The notes under the pieces are model-generated. The model saw only the letters and a program-made list of their open reading frames with translations. It had not been told where the DNA came from and did not search any database. Source: an uncultured Streptococcus sp. (GTDB lineage Bacteria > Bacillota > Bacilli > Lactobacillales > Streptococcaceae). From it: a stretch of 35,143 bases of DNA. Where the stretch lies: positions 1 to 35,143 of the forward strand of contig NZ_CALIIB010000075.1 in NCBI RefSeq assembly GCF_938020365.1, read 5' to 3'. The position numbers and the translations under genes are program-made. Below, one piece after another: positions 21,943 through 30,391 of this stretch (positions are counted from its first letter, which is position 1; every line of letters begins with the position of its first letter).

Positions 21943-23244
21943 ATGTTAGAAAGAAAAGATTGCCTAGGTAGGATATTTACAAAAGATCAGCTCAGCTCTG
22001 AGCTGCGCTTACAGGCCCAGCAGCTGCCCAGTATGCGAGAGGAAAGGAGGAAATTATTTTGTGGCCGCTGTGGCACTCAAGTGGACAAGGAGAACTACCA
22101 GTTACCTGTCAATGCCTACTATTGTAGGGAATGCGTGATTTTGGGGCGAGTTCGGAGTGATCAAGAACTCTACTATTTTCCACAGGAAGATTTTCCAGAA
22201 AATCAGGTACTCAAGTGGCAGGGGCAATTGACAGCCTTTCAAGCGAAAGTTTCTCAGGGACTGTTAGAGTCAGTTGCTCAAAAGCAGAATAGCCTAGTCC
22301 ATGCAGTGACTGGTGCGGGCAAAACAGAAATGATTTATCAGGTGATTGCAGAAGTGATTGATCGTGGAGGTGCCGTTTGCCTAGCCAGCCCTCGGATTGA
22401 TGTCTGTTTGGAGCTTTATCGCCGGCTCAAGCTGGATTTTGCCTGCCCTATTTCACTTTTGCATGGGGAATCCGAGCCATATTTTCGTAGTCCCTTGGTC
22501 ATTGCCACTACCCATCAGCTTCTTAAATTTTATCGAGCTTTTGATTTGCTGATTGTGGATGAAGTAGATGCTTTTCCTTATGTGGACAATCCTGTGCTCT
22601 ACCATGCTGTGGAGCAGTCGGTCAAGGAGGAGGGCACCACTATCTTCTTAACTGCCACTTCGACGGATGAGCTGGATAAAAAAGTCCAAAAAGGAGAATT
22701 AAAACGACTTAGTCTTCCTCGGCGCTTCCATGGCAATCCTTTGATTGTGCCCCAAAAAGTTTGGCTGGCAGATTTTCAAAAATATTTAGCGAAAAAGAAA
22801 TTGCCGCCTAAACTGAAAAAATATATCGAGAGACAGAGAAAAACGGGCTTTCCTTTGCTAATCTTTGCCTCGGAAATCAAAAGAGGTCAGGAATTTGCAC
22901 AAGTTTTGGAGGAGATCTTTCCAGCGGAAAGAGTCGGATTTGTGGCTTCGACAACTGAAGATCGTTTAGAAATCGTTGAAGAGTTTCGCAAGCGAGAAAT
23001 TACTATTCTAGTCACGACGACCATCCTAGAGCGTGGCGTGACCTTTCCCTGTGTAGATGTCTTTGTTCTGGAGGCCAGCCATCGTCTCTTTAGTCGTAGC
23101 GCCTTGGTACAAATTTCTGGTCGAGTGGGACGTAGCATGGAGAGGCCGACGGGAGATTTATTCTTCTTTCACGAAGGCACCACACGTTCAATCGAAAAAG
23201 CGATTCGTGAAATCAAACTGATGAACAAGGAGGCCGGCCTATGA
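21943..23244 (+). CDS. comFA: Competence DNA-uptake helicase ComFA
   Basis: A DEAD-like ATPase of 433 residues that helps to pull single-stranded DNA into the cytoplasm during transformation. Residues 38-66 form a four-cysteine zinc finger (FCGRCGTQ and YYCRECV). The ATPase core has Walker A AVTGAGKTEM, Walker B LIVDEVDAF, and the SAT-like LTATST. The second helicase lobe holds TTILERGVTFP and ISGRVGRSMERPTGD. The start at 21943 gives MLERKDCLGRIFTKDQL, which lines up with remembered streptococcal ComFA beginnings at LGR-F. A ComX cin-box lies directly upstream, so expression should be limited to competence. There is no Shine-Dalgarno sequence, and the leader would be only a few bases. The stop overlaps comFC (ATGA). 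Confidence 0.95.
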   Translation: MLERKDCLGRIFTKDQLSSELRLQAQQLPSMREERRKLFCGRCGTQVDKENYQLPVNAYYCRECVILGRVRSDQELYYFPQEDFPENQVLKWQGQLTAFQAKVSQGLLESVAQKQNSLVHAVTGAGKTEMIYQVIAEVIDRGGAVCLASPRIDVCLELYRRLKLDFACPISLLHGESEPYFRSPLVIATTHQLLKFYRAFDLLIVDEVDAFPYVDNPVLYHAVEQSVKEEGTTIFLTATSTDELDKKVQKGELKRLSLPRRFHGNPLIVPQKVWLADFQKYLAKKKLPPKLKKYIERQRKTGFPLLIFASEIKRGQEFAQVLEEIFPAERVGFVASTTEDRLEIVEEFRKREITILVTTTILERGVTFPCVDVFVLEASHRLFSRSALVQISGRVGRSMERPTGDLFFFHEGTTRSIEKAIREIKLMNKEAGL

Positions 23245-23906
23245 GAAATTGCCTGTTATGCAGCCAGGCAGTAGAAGAAAATAGGACTTTTTCTTCCTTG
23301 ATTTTATTACAAAAAGAGCAAAATACAATTTGTAAACATTGTCGAGCAGGATTTGAAGTGATTTCCTCTATCCATTGCCCACGTTGCTGGAAGGATGGGG
23401 AAGCGAAAGTCTGCTCGGATTGTCAAATATGGGAAGCGCAAGGTTATTTAGTGCAGCATCAGGCTTGCTTCCTTTATAATGATTTGATGAAGGATTTCTT
23501 CAGCAAATACAAGTTTCAAGGGGATTATCTTCTAAGATTTGTTTTTGCAGGAGTTCTCAAAAAAAGCCTCAGAAACTTCAAAAAATATACTCTGGTTCCT
23601 ATTCCAGTCAGTCCTGAAAAATACCAAAGTCGAGGTTTTAATCAGGTGGAAGGCTTCTTGCAAGCAGCTGGCTTGCCTTATAAACAGTTGCTTGAAAAGG
23701 AAGATATGATTGCCCAATCCAGTAAAAATCGCGAAGAACGATTAAACAGTCAGCAATGTTTCACATTGGTAAAAGATGTCCGTATGCCAGAAAAAATTCT
23801 ACTGATAGACGATGTGTATACGACTGGAAAAACTTTGCAATTGGCTCGAGAATTATTGCTGGAAGCAGGTGTGAAAGAAGTTTTGACATTTTCACTCGCA
23901 AGATAA
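23241..23906 (+). CDS. comFC: Competence protein ComFC (phosphoribosyltransferase fold)
   Basis: A partner of ComFA in DNA uptake, 221 residues. The N-terminal part is a cysteine-rich metal-binding region with CLLC at residues 4-7, CKHC, CPRC and CSDC. From about residue 100 the chain has a phosphoribosyltransferase fold, with VPIPVSPEKYQSRGFNQ and the PRPP loop ILLIDDVYTTGKT. No ribosyl-transfer reaction is known to matter for transformation; the role comes from family knowledge. AAGGAGG precedes the ATG, which overlaps the comFA stop by four bases. It shares the cin-box. Confidence 0.94.
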   Translation: MRNCLLCSQAVEENRTFSSLILLQKEQNTICKHCRAGFEVISSIHCPRCWKDGEAKVCSDCQIWEAQGYLVQHQACFLYNDLMKDFFSKYKFQGDYLLRFVFAGVLKKSLRNFKKYTLVPIPVSPEKYQSRGFNQVEGFLQAAGLPYKQLLEKEDMIAQSSKNREERLNSQQCFTLVKDVRMPEKILLIDDVYTTGKTLQLARELLLEAGVKEVLTFSLAR

Positions 23907-23914
23907 GAAAATAT

Positions 23915-23943
23915 TTGCAAAAAAAGAATGAAAGCGTTATAAT
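23915..23943 (+). promoter_or_regulatory. hpf promoter with an overlapping cre-like site
   Basis: TTGCAA (23915-23920), a 17-base spacer, and perfect TATAAT (23938-23943). ATGAAAGCGTTATAAT (23928-23943) matches cre at all but one position; the missing base is the conserved C of the final CA. Confidence 0.78.
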
Positions 23944-23987
23944 GATATTGTAAATAAAACATTTATGTTTAGAAAGAAGGTACTTAT

Positions 23988-24530
23988 ATGCTTAAATATA
24001 GTATCCGTGGTGAAAACCTAGAAGTAACTGATGCTCTCCGTGACTACGTAGTTTCTAAACTTGAGAAGATTGAGAAGTATTTCCAAGCAGAGCAAGAACT
24101 TGATGCACGGGTAAATTTGAAAGTGTACCGGGAGAAGACGGCGAAAGTCGAAGTAACGATTCCTCTTGGTTCTATTACCCTTCGGGCAGAAGATGTTTCG
24201 CAAGATATGTACGGGTCTATCGACCTAGTTATCGATAAAATTGAACGTCAGATTCGTAAGAATAAGACAAAGATTGAAAAGAAAAATCGGAACAAGGTTG
24301 CAACTAGCCAGTTGTTCACTGATGCTTTAGTAGAAGACGCTGATGCAGCATCTTCCAAAGTAGTACGTTCTAAGCATATTGATTTGAAACCAATGGATCT
24401 AGATGAAGCTATTTTGCAAATGGATTTGTTGGGACATGACTTCTTCATCTACACAGATGTTGAAGATAGTACAACGAATGTTATCTATCGTCGTGAAGAT
24501 GGAGATATCGGTTTGTTAGAAGTAAAATAA
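23988..24530 (+). CDS. hpf: Long-form ribosome hibernation promoting factor
   Basis: Binds the 30S subunit and pairs 70S ribosomes into inactive 100S dimers when growth slows. Residues 1-100 are the HPF/RaiA fold that occupies the A and P site region (SIRGENLEVTDALRDYVVSKLEKIEKYF at the start). A linker follows, and residues 125-180 form the C-terminal dimerisation domain (LKPMDLDEAILQMDLLGHDFF, then NVIYRREDGDIGLLEV). The length of 180 residues is that of the long form. It has its own consensus promoter, a possible cre overlap, and its own terminator. It lies directly after comFC but is separated by the promoter, so it need not depend on competence. Confidence 0.95.
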   Translation: MLKYSIRGENLEVTDALRDYVVSKLEKIEKYFQAEQELDARVNLKVYREKTAKVEVTIPLGSITLRAEDVSQDMYGSIDLVIDKIERQIRKNKTKIEKKNRNKVATSQLFTDALVEDADAASSKVVRSKHIDLKPMDLDEAILQMDLLGHDFFIYTDVEDSTTNVIYRREDGDIGLLEVK

Positions 24531-24538
24531 TGTAAAAG

Positions 24539-24561
24539 AGCCGTCCAATGGACGGCTTTTT
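24539..24561 (+). terminator. Terminator of hpf
   Basis: AGCCGTCC (24539-24546) and GGACGGCT (24550-24557) form an 8-bp stem, followed by TTTTT. Confidence 0.92.
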
Positions 24562-24644
24562 GTTGTAGAGAAAGCTCTCGCTCATTCTACTTCAAAGAAT
24601 GTTTGCAAATAAAGAGATTCTATTTTATTTTTATAGCTATCCTA

Positions 24645-24653
24645 TGGTATAAT
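24645..24653 (+). promoter_or_regulatory. Extended -10 promoter of the SNF2 gene
   Basis: TGGTATAAT at 24645-24653. The -35 (TTATTT, 24625-24630) is poor. Confidence 0.7.
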
Positions 24654-24679
24654 AAAGGGATAAATGTTAGGTGGTAGGT

Positions 24680-27600
24680 ATGGCTAAATTAATTCCTGGT
24701 AAAATTCGAACGGAAGGAATTGCCCTCTGTGACAGCAAAAAAGTCGAAATTCTTGACGTCAAAGATTCCTTTTTATACACGCGCGTGGACCAGTACAATC
24801 TGCGCTATAGTCTAGATGATGATGCAGTTTTCTGCTCCTGTGACTTTTTCCAAAAGAAGAAGTACTGTGCCCATCTGGCTGCCTTGGAATATTTTTTGAA
24901 AAATGATTCGGCAGGTAAAGATTTGCTGGCGAAGATGACAGAAAAAGAGTCTTCTAGTCAGGAAGCCCAGAAATTGGTTTCTTTTGGTAGCCTTTTTTTG
25001 GATAAGATTTTGCTAGATAAATCCAGTCAGCAAATCCGCTATGAGCTATCAGCGACTGGACAGGAAGATATTTACACAGGACAATTTTTATGGAGTCTGC
25101 GGATTAGCCGTCTGCCGGATGAGCGCTCTTATGTAGTGCGTGATATTTTGTCCTTTTTGAGAACCTTGAATAAGGGTGGGCATTATCAAATCGGTAAGAA
25201 CTACTATGAGCCTATCCGAATGGAGAATTTTGATGAGGCCAGTCAAGATTTGCTAGAATTTTTACGAGGCTTGGTGACGGATTATAAGGGGCAGGACTCT
25301 TCGTTGGTCTTTCCCAATGCTGGACGGCACCTTTATTTTCCAGCCAGTCTTTTTGAGGAAGGTGTGACTCGCTTGATGAATCTTGCTTCGTTCCGTTTGG
25401 AATATAGCTTCTATGATTATGCTGAGGTATTTTTCCAAGACTTGCATGAAGAGGCGGAGATTTATCAGTTTGAAGTACAAGAGCGGGAAAACTATTTTGA
25501 ACTGCTGATATCAGAAAAGAATTATAAGCTGCTCTATGGAGGTCAATTTCTTTTTCATAATCAGACCTTCTATCAGCTGACGACTGAGCAGACCAAGTTA
25601 ATCAAGGCATTACAGGAATTGCCGATTGAGCAAGAGCGCGTCAAGCGCCTACAGTTTGATGTGTCTGAGCAGTCCAAACTGGCAGTGAGTCTGCTTGAGT
25701 TTAAAAAAATTGGCCGTGTGACAGCACCTGAGCGACTGTTCATTCATGATTTTACCGTGGATTTCGATTTTAATTTGGGGGCTGACAAGCAAGTATTGCT
25801 GGATCTTGTCTTTGATTATGGTAGTCAGACTGTCACCAGTCGTGAAGAGCTGAGAAAGCTGCCTTTTGCCAGTAATTTTGAGCGGGAACAGCAAGTTTTT
25901 AAAGCAATGCTGGAGGCAGGTTTTGCAGATGATTTTATCAGCCAGCGTCCGCCTTTACGACCCGAAGAAATTTACCGTTTCTTCTCCGTCTTGATTCCAC
26001 GCTTTAGAGCATTGGGCAATGTCTACTTGTCAGATGAGCTGCAAAGTCTATCTCAAACAGAACCTCCGAAGGTTTCCATCAGTATGAATGGTGGGCTCTT
26101 AGATATTGGCTTTGACTTTACTGGTATCGACCAGTCTGAGGTAGATGATGTTCTAGATTCGCTGATGAGCCAAAAGGATTACTTTATCAGCAAGACGGGT
26201 CAAGTTGTGATTTTTGATGAGAATAGTAAGCGAATCAGCCAGACCTTGCAACAATTGAGAAGCAAACATTCTAAAAATGGGGTTATCCAAACGCATAGCT
26301 TGGCTGCCTATCAACTCTCTGAATTGTTCAAAGGTCAGGAAAGAGTTGACTTGGCGCAAGATTTTCGCCAGCTGGCTTATGATTTGACCCATCCTGAGGA
26401 TTTTCCTCTGCCTAAGCTGAAAGTTCAGGCAGAGCTTCGAGATTATCAAGAAACGGGTGTAAAATGGTTATCCATGCTGAATAAATATGGATTTGGTGGT
26501 ATTCTAGCCGATGACATGGGCTTGGGAAAGACCCTTCAGACCATTTCTTTCTTGACTGCTCATTTGACCAAGTCTAAGAAAGTCCTGATTTTGGCGCCGT
26601 CGAGTCTAATTTACAACTGGAGCGATGAGTTTGCCAAATTTGCTCCAGACCTAGATGTCGCTGTTGTGTATGGACTGAAAAATGTTCGAGATGCTGTGAT
26701 TGCAGAAGACCATCAGATTACCATTACCAGTTATGCTTCCTTCAGACAAGATGTTGAAGAGTATAAAGGACTTCATTTTGACTATTTGGTATTGGACGAA
26801 GCACAGGTCATGAAGAATGACCAGAGCAAGATTGCTCAATATCTGAGGGCTTTTGAGGTAGAGCGGACTTATGCCTTGTCTGGCACGCCGATTGAAAATC
26901 ATCTCGGCGAGCTTTGGTCTATTTTCCAGATTGTCCTTCCGGGCTTATTACCGAGCAAGAAAGCTTTTTTGAAGATGCCGGCAGAAACAGTTGCCCGCTA
27001 TATCAAACCCTTTGTCATGAGGCGTAAGAAAGAAGAAGTCTTGCAAGAACTTCCTGATTTGATTGAGGTTTCTTACCGTAACGAACTTGCAGATAGTCAA
27101 AAGACGATTTATCTAGCACTGCTCAAGCAAATGCAGGAGCGAATTCTCCATGCAACGGAGGAAGAAATCAATCGCAGCAAAATTGAAATCTTGTCTGGAC
27201 TTATGCGACTCCGTCAAATTTGTGATACTCCCAAGCTTTTTATGGATGATTACGATGGGGAAAGCGGCAAGCTGGAAAGTTTGCGGGAGCTGTTAGAGCA
27301 GCTCCAAGACGGCGATCATCGTGTTCTGATATTTTCACAATTCCGTGGCATGCTGGATATTATCGAGCAAGAACTGAACCAGATGGGAATGGAGTCCTTC
27401 AAAATCACAGGCTCAACTCCAGCAAAAGAACGTCAGGAGATGACCAAAGCCTTTAATCGAGGAGAAAGATCAGCCTTTCTGATTTCTCTTAAAGCTGGTG
27501 GTGTGGGTCTCAATCTAACTGGTGCAAATACTGTTATTTTAGTGGATCTTTGGTGGAATCCCGCAGTAGAAGCTCAAGCTATTGGTCGGGCTCATCGCAT

Positions 27601-27793
27601 CGGGCAGGAACGGAATGTAAAAGTTTATCGTATGATTACACGGGGAACTATAGAAGAAAAAATTCAGGAATTACAGGACACTAAACGAAATCTGGTTTCA
27701 ACAATTCTGGATGGCGCTGAGTCTCGCTCCAGTCTTTCGATGGAAGAAATTCGAGAAATTCTTGGAATTTCATCTGAATCGCTTGAAAAATAG
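24680..27793 (+). CDS. SNF2-family DNA translocase with SWIM zinc finger
   Basis: A 1037-residue Swi2/Snf2-type ATPase that moves along double-stranded DNA, probably remodelling protein-DNA complexes. A SWIM zinc motif (CSCDFFQKKKYCAH) sits near residue 55. A long middle region of unknown fold follows. The N-terminal ATPase lobe has Walker A DDMGLGKT with Lys617, the DEAQ-type Walker B LVLDEAQVMKN, and SGTPIENHLGELWSIF. The second lobe ends in GGVGLNLTGANTVI and AIGRAHRIGQ. The ATG at 24680 is preceded by GGTGG; a GTG at 24671 is in frame but less likely because it lies within that site. The bacterial function is not established. Confidence 0.92.
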   Translation: MAKLIPGKIRTEGIALCDSKKVEILDVKDSFLYTRVDQYNLRYSLDDDAVFCSCDFFQKKKYCAHLAALEYFLKNDSAGKDLLAKMTEKESSSQEAQKLVSFGSLFLDKILLDKSSQQIRYELSATGQEDIYTGQFLWSLRISRLPDERSYVVRDILSFLRTLNKGGHYQIGKNYYEPIRMENFDEASQDLLEFLRGLVTDYKGQDSSLVFPNAGRHLYFPASLFEEGVTRLMNLASFRLEYSFYDYAEVFFQDLHEEAEIYQFEVQERENYFELLISEKNYKLLYGGQFLFHNQTFYQLTTEQTKLIKALQELPIEQERVKRLQFDVSEQSKLAVSLLEFKKIGRVTAPERLFIHDFTVDFDFNLGADKQVLLDLVFDYGSQTVTSREELRKLPFASNFEREQQVFKAMLEAGFADDFISQRPPLRPEEIYRFFSVLIPRFRALGNVYLSDELQSLSQTEPPKVSISMNGGLLDIGFDFTGIDQSEVDDVLDSLMSQKDYFISKTGQVVIFDENSKRISQTLQQLRSKHSKNGVIQTHSLAAYQLSELFKGQERVDLAQDFRQLAYDLTHPEDFPLPKLKVQAELRDYQETGVKWLSMLNKYGFGGILADDMGLGKTLQTISFLTAHLTKSKKVLILAPSSLIYNWSDEFAKFAPDLDVAVVYGLKNVRDAVIAEDHQITITSYASFRQDVEEYKGLHFDYLVLDEAQVMKNDQSKIAQYLRAFEVERTYALSGTPIENHLGELWSIFQIVLPGLLPSKKAFLKMPAETVARYIKPFVMRRKKEEVLQELPDLIEVSYRNELADSQKTIYLALLKQMQERILHATEEEINRSKIEILSGLMRLRQICDTPKLFMDDYDGESGKLESLRELLEQLQDGDHRVLIFSQFRGMLDIIEQELNQMGMESFKITGSTPAKERQEMTKAFNRGERSAFLISLKAGGVGLNLTGANTVILVDLWWNPAVEAQAIGRAHRIGQERNVKVYRMITRGTIEEKIQELQDTKRNLVSTILDGAESRSSLSMEEIREILGISSESLEK

Positions 27794-27810
27794 TTTGAAT
27801 AGTTTATAAT
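27783..27810 (+). promoter_or_regulatory. Promoter of the orphan gene, overlapping the SNF2 stop
   Basis: TTGAAA (27783-27788), a 16-base spacer and TATAAT (27805-27810). The -35 lies inside the SNF2 coding end. Confidence 0.75.
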
Positions 27811-27834
27811 AATGAAGAGTTGAAAGGACATGCT

Positions 27835-28500
27835 ATGACAAATACTAAATTTCCTATAATTGCTGATGATGAAATCATGTTGACAGAAATGCCACACATG
27901 AATTTGTACGATGAGTTGGATCTGATTAGCAACATTAAAGGGGACTACCAGGACCGTAATTATTTAGAATGGATGCCGATTGCTAAGCCAGAAAATCCTG
28001 CTGCTCCTAGTCAAACTGTGAGTAAAGCTAGAAAGAAGCAAGCTCCAGTTACGGACTTTAAAAAGCCGATTGATAAGAAGGATCCAGCTATTCGCTATGC
28101 TGAGCAAGCACGAGAGGAAGCTCGGGCTGATCTGAGGAAAAAACGTTCGGCTGCTTATTTGACGAGCAAGCTCCCAAATAAGGTTCGTAGTCGGAAGGTG
28201 GCACCTCCTTTTGAGGGAAATCCAGTTAAACCAACAGCCCCTTTCCAAAAGGAAAATCCAGGTGAGTTAACGAAGTTCAGTGATAAGCTAAAGCAAGATA
28301 GCTACATATTAGCAGATGTTCAGTCTCAACCTCTCATAGAAGTACCAACGAATCCAGAAAAAAAGAAAAAGAATAACTACGATTTTCTCAAAACCAGCCA
28401 AGTCTATAACAAGGGCAAGAAGCGAGAAAAACACAATAAGCATAAAAAAGCACAGGAATTGGACATCACCAAGTTGAGTTCAGATGCCCAAGGGCAATAA
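27835..28500 (+). CDS. Conserved streptococcal orphan, lysine-rich, unknown function
   Basis: I do not recognise a characterised domain in this 221-residue protein. Residues 1-45 are acidic (DDEIMLTEMPHMNLYDELDLISNIKGDYQDRNYLEW region). Residues 60-130 are basic and helix-prone, with DPAIRYAEQAREEARADLRKKRSAAYL, and the tail contains KKKKNNYDFL and KGKKREKHNKHKKA. There is no signal peptide or membrane segment. The charge pattern suggests a mostly disordered protein that may bind nucleic acid or a partner protein. The ATG at 27835 has GAAAGGA before it; the frame opens at 27820, but that codon lies too near the promoter. It has its own promoter and lies 32 bases before murC. From memory the same gene occupies this slot in pneumococcus. 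Confidence 0.78.
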   Translation: MTNTKFPIIADDEIMLTEMPHMNLYDELDLISNIKGDYQDRNYLEWMPIAKPENPAAPSQTVSKARKKQAPVTDFKKPIDKKDPAIRYAEQAREEARADLRKKRSAAYLTSKLPNKVRSRKVAPPFEGNPVKPTAPFQKENPGELTKFSDKLKQDSYILADVQSQPLIEVPTNPEKKKKNNYDFLKTSQVYNKGKKREKHNKHKKAQELDITKLSSDAQGQ

Positions 28501-28532
28501 GGCTTCAGTTATTTAAGATTTAAGGAGTAATC

Positions 28533-29867
28533 ATGACGAAAACCTATCATTTTATCGGAATTAAGGGCTCAGGTATGAGCGCTTTGGCTTTGATGTTGCA
28601 TCAGATGGGCCATAAGGTTCAAGGAAGCGATGTTGATAAATATTATTTCACTCAGCGTGGTCTGGAACAGGCTGGGATTCCCATTTTGCCTTTCGATGAG
28701 AAAAATCTCCAGTCAGATTTTGAAATTATTGCCGGTAATGCCTTCCGTCCAGATAACAATGTGGAAATTGCCTATGCAGATGCCAATGGTATTAGCTACA
28801 AGCGCTACCATGAATTTTTGGGTAGCTTTATGCGTGACTTTGTCAGCTTAGGTGTGGCTGGTGCTCACGGGAAAACTTCGACAACGGGTATTCTTTCTCA
28901 TGTTCTGTCTAATATCACAGATACTAGCTATCTGATTGGGGATGGTACAGGTCGCGGTTCTGCTAATGCCAAGTATTTTGTCTTTGAATCAGACGAGTAC
29001 GAGCGTCATTTTATGCCTTATCATCCAGAATATTCGATCATCACCAATATTGACTTCGATCATCCGGATTATTTCACAAGCTTGGAAGATGTCTTTAATG
29101 CTTTCAATGATTACGCCAAGCAGATTACCAAAGGTCTCTTCGTTTATGGAGAAGATGAGCAACTGCGCCGCATTACTTCAAATGCGCCGATTTACTACTA
29201 TGGTTTTAAGGAAGAAGGCAACGACTTTGTTGCTCACGACCTTTTGCGTTCTACTAGTGGTTCAGGATTTAAAGTTTCTTTCCGTGGGCAAGATCTGGGT
29301 GAGTTCCAGATTCCAAGCTTTGGCCGTCACAACATTATGAATGCGACAGCGGTCATCGGTCTCCTCTACATTGCAGGTATTGACTTGAATCTAGTAAGGG
29401 AACATCTCAAGACCTTTAGTGGAGTCAAGCGCCGCTTTACAGAAAAGATTGTCAACGACACAGTCATTATTGATGACTTTGCCCATCATCCAACGGAAAT
29501 TATCGCGACTCTGGATGCAGCTCGTCAGAAGTATCCAAGCAAGGAAATTGTGGCCATCTTCCAGCCGCACACCTTCACTCGGACCATTGCTCTCTTGGAC
29601 GAATTTGCGGAAGCCCTCAATCAAGCAGACTCAGTCTACCTAGCTCAGATTTACGGATCTGCGCGTGAGGTGGACAAAGGCGATGTTAAGGTAGAAGATC
29701 TGGCTGAAAAGATTGTGAAGCGTGCCAAGGTTATTGATGTGGACAATGTCTCTCCACTTCTTGACCACGATAATGCCGTTTATGTCTTTATGGGAGCTGG
29801 TGACATCCAGACCTATGAATATTCCTTTGAACGTCTCCTTTCCAATCTGACCAGCAACGTTCAGTAG
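28533..29867 (+). CDS. murC: UDP-N-acetylmuramate-L-alanine ligase
   Basis: Adds the first amino acid, L-alanine, to UDP-MurNAc in the cytoplasmic stage of peptidoglycan synthesis. The N-terminal Rossmann-like domain begins FIGIKGSGMSALALML. The ATP-binding P-loop is GVAGAHGKTSTTG near residues 107-119. Later Mur ligase motifs include ESDEYERHFM, TNIDFDHPDYF, FGRHNIMNATA and GVKRRFTEKI. The C-terminal domain has DDFAHHPTEI. The length of 444 residues is normal. AAGGAG precedes the ATG. It is followed by two GNAT genes with short gaps, so the three likely form one unit ending at the hairpin upstream of mltG. Confidence 0.96.
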   Translation: MTKTYHFIGIKGSGMSALALMLHQMGHKVQGSDVDKYYFTQRGLEQAGIPILPFDEKNLQSDFEIIAGNAFRPDNNVEIAYADANGISYKRYHEFLGSFMRDFVSLGVAGAHGKTSTTGILSHVLSNITDTSYLIGDGTGRGSANAKYFVFESDEYERHFMPYHPEYSIITNIDFDHPDYFTSLEDVFNAFNDYAKQITKGLFVYGEDEQLRRITSNAPIYYYGFKEEGNDFVAHDLLRSTSGSGFKVSFRGQDLGEFQIPSFGRHNIMNATAVIGLLYIAGIDLNLVREHLKTFSGVKRRFTEKIVNDTVIIDDFAHHPTEIIATLDAARQKYPSKEIVAIFQPHTFTRTIALLDEFAEALNQADSVYLAQIYGSAREVDKGDVKVEDLAEKIVKRAKVIDVDNVSPLLDHDNAVYVFMGAGDIQTYEYSFERLLSNLTSNVQ

Positions 29868-29878
29868 GAGGAGGCTTG

Positions 29879-30391
29879 ATGGAAGCACCGATTCGAATCA
29901 GACAGGTTGACTTGAGCGACTGGGAGGAAATTCTTGCAATTGAGCAGCTGAATTTTCCAGCAGCGGAAGCGGCCAGTGCAGAAGTTCTCAAAGAGCGGAT
30001 TGAACGCATCTCGGATACTTTTTTGCTGGCAGAGCTGCATGGTCAGCTTGCAGGCTATATTGTTGGACCAGCTGTTCAGGCGCGATATTTGACAGATGAC
30101 CTCTTTAGCAAGGTGGGTGTTAATCCTTCAGAAGGTGGCTTCATTGCCGTCCAAAGTCTGTCCGTCCATCCTGATTTTCAGAGGCAGGGAGTCGGAACCT
30201 TGTTGCTTGCAGCTCTCAAGGAGACAGCTGTTCAGCAAAATCGACAGGGCATTAGCCTTACCTGCCATGATGAGCTGATACCTTATTATGAGATGAGTGG
30301 CTTTGTCCACGAAGGGATTTCTGACTCAACTCACGGTGGGACTATCTGGTCAAATATGGTATGGGAAAATCCTGATTTTAAGGAGAAGTGA
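29879..30391 (+). CDS. GNAT N-acetyltransferase, first of a tandem pair
   Basis: A 170-residue acetyltransferase. Motif A (FIAVQSLSVHPDFQRQGVGTLLL) carries the RxxGVG acetyl-CoA loop, and motif B (LTCHDELIPYYEMSGF) follows. The layout resembles arylalkylamine or amino-acid-type GNATs, but the substrate is unknown. The ATG at 29879 has AGGAGGAGG before it; a TTG at 29876 is in frame and less likely. It lies eleven bases after murC and overlaps the next GNAT by one base. The pair shares many positions, including xxIExxNFxxxEA, ISxTFLxAE and LTCHDxLIxYYExxGFVxEG, so it arose by duplication. Cell-wall precursor modification is possible from context only. Confidence 0.85.
   Translation: MEAPIRIRQVDLSDWEEILAIEQLNFPAAEAASAEVLKERIERISDTFLLAELHGQLAGYIVGPAVQARYLTDDLFSKVGVNPSEGGFIAVQSLSVHPDFQRQGVGTLLLAALKETAVQQNRQGISLTCHDELIPYYEMSGFVHEGISDSTHGGTIWSNMVWENPDFKEK

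Noticed and set aside
28508..28524. Direct repeat TTTAAG-A-TTTAAG before murC, like a CiaR site
   Set aside because: CiaR boxes have five bases between the repeats; here there is one. The second copy is also part of the ribosome site region.
28936..29340. 134-codon frame in murC, other phase
   Set aside because: It lies wholly in murC and reads as out-of-frame sequence of the same strand.
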